Positions 35,415 to 39,225 of a DNA stretch of 39,225 nt are shown in pieces. Made by a program: the position numbers and the translations under genes. The stretch covers positions 1-39,225 of the forward strand of contig VGSG01000034.1 of the NCBI GenBank assembly GCA_016875095.1. Reading direction: 5' to 3'. The first letter of the stretch is position 1. Each line of letters starts with the position of its first letter. The notes below the pieces were generated by a model. It had not been told where the DNA came from and did no database searches. It saw nothing but the letters and a program-made list of their open reading frames with translations. The DNA comes from Deltaproteobacteria bacterium (GTDB lineage Bacteria; Desulfobacterota; Desulfomonilia; Desulfomonilales; Desulfomonilaceae).

Positions 35415-37724
35415 ATGCCTTTTGTTGAGCGCCCTGCAAACCACGATATCGGGGATACGCCGCTGAATCGCGCCGATCGTCAAGGTTTTGTGCGAATGCG
35501 CTGGCTTGTCGCGCTGCTCGTTGTGATCCTCTCGTCGATCTTCTTTGCGGGCTTATTCGAATGGGATCGGTACCGGATGATGCTCGGGCTGAAGATGCAG
35601 GGCCTGGGCCTCTGGGATACTCTGCTCTTCTTTTGGCTCCTTGTAGCCAAATCTCTCCTGCTCTGTCTGCCGGCATTGGTGGTCTGCGGCGGATTGTTGG
35701 CGCTCGGACTGAATCGGTTCGCCGCATTCATATTGACCTTCTGGTGGATAATAGCCTTTTACCTCCAGGCCGCGGACCTTATGTCCATGGGATACGCCGG
35801 ATACCACGTATGGGATTACATTCCCTACATACGAGACATTTTGGTCTCTCCAGGCCAGAGTATCTGGCAGTGGGGCGAAAGGCTGGCCACGGAAGCGACC
35901 CTGGTTCTTGCGTTCTTTGTGTTCCTGGGGGTAGTGGTCTACCTGGCCACGAAGCGCGTTGCCGGGAGGCTTGCGGAGGTCTTTCCGCGATCGGTCTCGG
36001 CGTGGACATTATCCCTTTTGACTGCAGGTCTCGTGTTTGCCGCGCTGGGGATTTTCCCCGCGCTGGATCTCTTCCACGACCGTAGCTTCCTCGACCGGGC
36101 TTATACTGGGATGCCCATACATCCGCGGGTGAGGGAGTTCTCGGAAAAATTGGACGATTATCTCCCCGCGCGGATGGGCTCGAACCGCACGAACGTCATG
36201 GCAGCGAGTATGTCTGCAATCGGAAATTCCGGAGAGAACGGCAAGATTCCCGGTCTGATGTGGTTGAAAAGCGATGCGTGGAAACAGACGGATTTGCTCG
36301 CGGGATTGGACGCAATAATCAAGACCCACACAGGCGAACAAGATTCAGGGAATCCGGCTGCTCGCTCCGACGGATTGCAGCGGCTCAGGCTCGGCGTCCT
36401 TCACGAATTCTTGTCCCCGCACACGGACACGGGGATCTTCAAGAGCCTTTTCCCACGGGTTACCGACATACCGGAAAAGGGAATAAAAGGAGCCTTCTCA
36501 CACACCAGGCGCGAGAACGATCCGTACGCCATTGTGAGCGCCTCAGATCGACTCAAGGCCGAAAGGCTTGTCCAAGATTCGGCCGATCCCCGTCCCGCGG
36601 ATTTGTCCGCTTCGGTGAGCGGGGATCGGCTTCCGGACGTGCTTCTGATCATCTTCGAGAGCTTTCGACATTCCGCGGTCGGGCCTGAGCTGATGAAGGA
36701 GCTTGACGCCTGGTCCAGGCAGGGGCTTCGCTTGGAACGTCACTATTCCGGCTCGAATTGCTCTCATCTGGGGCTTTTCTCTCTCTTCTACGGCAGAGCG
36801 CCGGTGGGGTACCATCGAACCCTGAACAGAAAGATCCCTCCCCAAATGCTCGAATCGCTCCGGCGATCGGGTTATGAGATCACTTTTCTCACATCCGGAG
36901 AAATACAAGGCTTTCGGAGGGTCCACCAATTCCTCGGGGAAGAAGCGGGTCACCGCGTCATTCGACACGGCGAATTTACACTCAAGGGGTCGAAGGATTG
37001 GCCGGAAGCGGATCGCTGGAAGTTGGGGCTCACCTCCAAGATGTTGAGCGGGAAGCGTGAGCGGCCGCAATTCATTTTCTACTATCTGGTTTCGACGCAT
37101 TTCCCGTACGTTTTCCCGCCCGAATTCAACTTATTCGAAGAATCTCCCAGCTTTATGAAATTTATCTATCCGCGGGAGCAACTGCGGAACCATCTCAACA
37201 GATATGCAAACGCAGCTCTCTTCCTGGAACACGAAGTGATGAAGTTGATGCGTTCTCTGGACATGAGCCGAACCATTGTGATCATGACCAGTGACCATGG
37301 TGAATCCATGGGCGAAGACGGGGTTTTCACGCACGGCAGCAGGATGTCCGAAATCCAGATGCGAGTCCCGTTTCTTATGGTCGGCAAAGGTGTCCCGCCC
37401 AGGACCATCTCCACCGCGACGGTGCACACAGATGCGCTGCCTACGCTCCTCCATGCGCTGGCAGGCTCTGAAGTCCCGATTCGTAACGGCCACGGCAGAG
37501 ATCTGCTGGCTGATCCGTCCCCCGCGGACGAAGTAATACTCGTTCCGGGGCAGCTTCCTGACAGGGATGGTTTCATGATGATCAGAGGGGACCAACGAAT
37601 CCTCTTCAGATGCAACGCCGAAGAGGGCACGGTTCCTTGGGTCGAGTTTGCCGGTCTGGCCGATGAGTTCGGGCACGTGGAGCTCAGAGCGCCCTCAGAC
37701 AAGCTCACAAAGAAATCCCCATAG
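35415..37724 (+). CDS. YejM/LtaS-like inner-membrane sulfatase-fold protein
   Basis: A 769-residue protein. The first 240 residues hold about five membrane helices (WLVALLVVILSSIFFAGLF, then others to about residue 215). A linker of about 180 residues leads to a periplasmic alkaline-phosphatase-fold domain (about 420-750): LLIIFESFRHSA at its first metal strand, GSNCSHLGLFSLFYG at the nucleophile region, and TSDHGESMGEDGVFTHG at the second metal site. The order and the LFYG segment resemble YejM/PbgA more than LtaS. YejM controls lipopolysaccharide synthesis and LtaS polymerises glycerol phosphate; which applies is unknown. GAGGA lies 9 nt before the ATG. A lipid-kinase-family gene follows 30 nt later, so the pair may act on envelope lipids. 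Confidence 0.85.
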   Translation: MPFVERPANHDIGDTPLNRADRQGFVRMRWLVALLVVILSSIFFAGLFEWDRYRMMLGLKMQGLGLWDTLLFFWLLVAKSLLLCLPALVVCGGLLALGLNRFAAFILTFWWIIAFYLQAADLMSMGYAGYHVWDYIPYIRDILVSPGQSIWQWGERLATEATLVLAFFVFLGVVVYLATKRVAGRLAEVFPRSVSAWTLSLLTAGLVFAALGIFPALDLFHDRSFLDRAYTGMPIHPRVREFSEKLDDYLPARMGSNRTNVMAASMSAIGNSGENGKIPGLMWLKSDAWKQTDLLAGLDAIIKTHTGEQDSGNPAARSDGLQRLRLGVLHEFLSPHTDTGIFKSLFPRVTDIPEKGIKGAFSHTRRENDPYAIVSASDRLKAERLVQDSADPRPADLSASVSGDRLPDVLLIIFESFRHSAVGPELMKELDAWSRQGLRLERHYSGSNCSHLGLFSLFYGRAPVGYHRTLNRKIPPQMLESLRRSGYEITFLTSGEIQGFRRVHQFLGEEAGHRVIRHGEFTLKGSKDWPEADRWKLGLTSKMLSGKRERPQFIFYYLVSTHFPYVFPPEFNLFEESPSFMKFIYPREQLRNHLNRYANAALFLEHEVMKLMRSLDMSRTIVIMTSDHGESMGEDGVFTHGSRMSEIQMRVPFLMVGKGVPPRTISTATVHTDALPTLLHALAGSEVPIRNGHGRDLLADPSPADEVILVPGQLPDRDGFMMIRGDQRILFRCNAEEGTVPWVEFAGLADEFGHVELRAPSDKLTKKSP

Positions 37725-37754
37725 ATTTTGTCCTCAGAATCCAGTAGTCGTAAA

Positions 37755-38627
37755 ATGCGGGTTCTCGTCATAGGTAGCCCAATAGCCGGGACAGGACAGG
37801 CTGAGCGCCGAATCCGCGAGTTTGTGCGTGCGCTGAAGAGGAGGGGTCATGATGTTGAGACTTTCATGACCGGCGCTCCGGGTCAAGCGCGTGAGAAAGC
37901 CCGTGAAGTGACCGACGATATAGATCGGCTTGTGATTGCGGGGGGGGACGGAACAGTAAACGAAGTCCTCAACGGGCTTCCCGACCCGGCGCGGGCGCCG
38001 CTGCTCCATCTCCCCGCCGGAACCGCGAACCAGTTGGCTCGCACCCTGGGCCTGCCCTCTGATCCGTCGAAACTCGCCCATATCCTCGAATCAGGGCCCA
38101 TTCGGCGCATTGATATGGGGCTTGCCGGTGACCATCGTTTCCTGTTGGTGGCCGGCGCAGGGTTCGACGCATGGGTCACGGAAGAAGTAAAGCGCCACAG
38201 AAAAGGCTCACTCGGTTACAGCGGCTATATCTCGCCTATTCTCAAGGCCGTCACCGCGTACCGGCCCACCAAGATGGACGTTGTCCTTGACGGACACCAG
38301 AGATTCCCCGCGTGCAACGTGGTTGTTCTCAAGGTTCGTCGTTACGGCGGTTTGATGATCTTCGCGGAAGATGCAAGGCTGGACTCAGGTTTTTTCCACG
38401 TGTGCATATTCCCTGAGGGCTCGATCGGGTGGCTCTGCTTATACGCTATTGGGGGCCTCGTTGGGATGGCCGAAAAGATCCCCGGGCTCATTCGCAAGAC
38501 AGCCCACAGAGTTCAGATCCAGTCTGACGGGCCGGTCCCGGTTGAAATCGACGGAGATTATTTCGGAATGACGCCCGTAGATTTGCATCTTCGACCGTCG
38601 GTTGTGCCCGTGGTAACACCGGGATAG
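37755..38627 (+). CDS. Diacylglycerol/sphingosine-kinase-family protein
   Basis: A 290-residue member of the DAGK catalytic family (YegS/DgkB-like). The nucleotide-binding GGDGTVNEVLNGL is present near residue 70, followed by LPAGTANQLARTLGLP, where most members have GTxNDFAR. Later motifs are IDMGLAGDHRF, VAGAGFDAWVTEEV and, near the end, VEIDGDYFG. Members phosphorylate lipids such as diacylglycerol from ATP. It starts 30 nt after the YejM-like gene, so the two probably form an operon on membrane lipids. I chose the ATG at 37755; a TTG at 37728 is in frame but no clear ribosome site decides between them. Confidence 0.88.
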   Translation: MRVLVIGSPIAGTGQAERRIREFVRALKRRGHDVETFMTGAPGQAREKAREVTDDIDRLVIAGGDGTVNEVLNGLPDPARAPLLHLPAGTANQLARTLGLPSDPSKLAHILESGPIRRIDMGLAGDHRFLLVAGAGFDAWVTEEVKRHRKGSLGYSGYISPILKAVTAYRPTKMDVVLDGHQRFPACNVVVLKVRRYGGLMIFAEDARLDSGFFHVCIFPEGSIGWLCLYAIGGLVGMAEKIPGLIRKTAHRVQIQSDGPVPVEIDGDYFGMTPVDLHLRPSVVPVVTPG

Positions 38628-38644
38628 AGGCAATATCGGAGGCG

Positions 38645-38959
38645 TTAGGCAGCTTCGTGACGCACTTTCATCGGGCGCGGTTTGACGGTCCGCCGAATCT
38701 CTGCCTCTGCCGCATCCTTGGCTGTCTCAAGATCATATCGAGCCTGTAGATTCATCCAGAAACCGGGAGTCATACGGAAATATCGAGCCAAGCGCAGCGC
38801 CATAATTGCCGTGATGGCCCGTTTCCCATTCACGATCTGATTCACGGTCCTGGGATCCACGCCAAGATGGCGCGCAAGCGCGTTCTGGCTCAGTTCCAGA
38901 GGCTTCATAAACTCTTCCAAGAGGATTTCACCCGGATGGATTGGCGGTAACTTCTTCAT
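38645..38959 (-). CDS. higA: HigA-family antitoxin
   Basis: A 104-residue antitoxin. MKKLPPIHPGEILLEEF is the typical opening of the HigA/VapI family, followed by an Xre-type helix-turn-helix (LSQNALARHLGVDPRTVNQIVNGKRAI) and LRLARYFRMTPGFWMNLQ. HigA neutralises the HigB mRNA-cleaving toxin and represses its own operon. AAAGGTG lies 8 nt before the ATG at 38959; a GTG at 38968 is also in frame. The HigB gene upstream is broken, so this may be an orphan antitoxin, free to act as a regulator or to guard against other toxins. Confidence 0.92.
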   Translation of the reverse strand: MKKLPPIHPGEILLEEFMKPLELSQNALARHLGVDPRTVNQIVNGKRAITAIMALRLARYFRMTPGFWMNLQARYDLETAKDAAEAEIRRTVKPRPMKVRHEAA

Positions 38960-38980
38960 GCCTTGCACACCTTTCGTTGG

Positions 38981-39124
38981 TTAATGGTAGTCACACACTT
39001 CCACATCGTAGGCGTTGTTGTCATCACCCCAGACAAAGCAAACACGGTATTGATCGTTAATCCGTACGCTGTGCCGCCCCTTCCTGTCACCTTTGAGCGC
39101 TTCAAGGCGGTTGCCTGCTCGACG
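38981..39124 (-). pseudogene. higB: Remnant of a HigB toxin gene
   Basis: A 47-codon open segment that ends in a TAA 21 nt before higA. It reads AGNRLEALKGDRKGRHSV and then RINDQYRVCFVW...YDVEVCDYH, the conserved C-terminal half of HigB/RelE-type toxins. Immediately upstream are in-frame stops (TGA at 39127-39125, TAA further on), and the N-terminal half is not seen in any frame in the remaining 100 bp. So the gene is probably decayed or cut by a rearrangement. A single sequencing error would not restore it. Confidence 0.75.
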
Positions 39125-39180
39125 TCAACTACATTTGTGCAGTGACGACAATTACACTTGTGCATGGTGATGGTTGATAT

Positions 39181-39204
39181 CCAGGTCAGGTATTGTTGAC
39201 CTGG
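39181..39204. promoter_or_regulatory. Inverted repeat upstream of the higBA remnant
   Basis: CCAGGTCA (39181-39188) and TGACCTGG (39197-39204) are perfect inverted copies 8 nt apart. Such a site fits a dimeric repressor such as HigA, which usually binds its own promoter, but a hairpin or a nuclear-receptor-like palindrome of unrelated origin cannot be excluded. Confidence 0.45.
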
Positions 39205-39225
39205 GGCGGTTACCTAAACCTCCTT

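Noticed and set aside
38956-39165. A 69-residue protein just upstream of higA
   Set aside because: It is an out-of-frame reading over the HigB remnant, whose own frame carries the conserved toxin motifs.

Overview
The window comes from a GC-rich anaerobic bacterium. The best guess is a sulfate-reducing or syntrophic member of the Desulfobacterota (the former Deltaproteobacteria), possibly Desulfomonile-like. This rests on a selenocysteine formate dehydrogenase exported by the Tat route, a second probable selenoprotein with a UxxC thioredoxin motif, a lone 2[4Fe-4S] ferredoxin, a NapH/NosR-type membrane iron-sulfur protein and several multi-domain signalling proteins. No rRNA or tRNA was found, so the lineage is an inference.

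Layout. 1-2300: the 3' end of a cytosine-5 DNA methyltransferase cut by the window edge, a REP-like palindrome, a small ferredoxin and a YheT-type hydrolase. 2500-7500: formate dehydrogenase locus fdhA-fdhB-fdhE, with a good promoter and a leader holding two strong hairpins; fdhA is read through an in-frame UGA at 3367. 7500-10450: a CpsB-type PHP phosphatase, a small secreted protein and a Wza-type export lipoprotein. 10500-16000 (minus strand): a fusion of cyclic-nucleotide-binding domain, degenerate sigma-54-type AAA+ domain and membrane 4Fe-4S domain; a 450-bp spacer with three DnaA-box-like sites; a two-TM coiled-coil protein; and a cyclic-nucleotide-binding Ser/Thr kinase. 16080-17000: a probable structured plus-strand RNA ending in a strong terminator, then the UxxC thioredoxin-like gene. 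17100-19200: dense palindromic repeats that run into the end of tlyA, and a two-gene envelope unit. 19300-23480: serC, serA, purA. 23500-26420: a CPBP membrane protease and a three-gene cassette of unrecognised proteins with its own promoter. 26700-28000: an Fsr-like MFS transporter. 28100-34900 (minus strand): a signalling operon of a PocR/PAS hybrid kinase, a response regulator-PP2C phosphatase and a response regulator-nucleotide cyclase. 35400-38630: a YejM-like membrane sulfatase-fold protein and a lipid-kinase-family protein. 38645-39225: HigA with a decayed HigB.

How the genes may work together (inference). FdhAB would oxidise formate outside the cytoplasmic membrane, and FdhE would help make the enzyme. 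The class III cyclase retains the catalytic residues I could check by eye, and two other proteins here carry cyclic-nucleotide-binding folds, one joined to a membrane Fe-S module and one to a protein kinase; a cAMP-redox-phosphorylation link is possible but unproven. The least described parts are the three-gene cassette, the AAA+/Fe-S fusion, the UxxC protein, the fdh leader and the orphan structured RNA.
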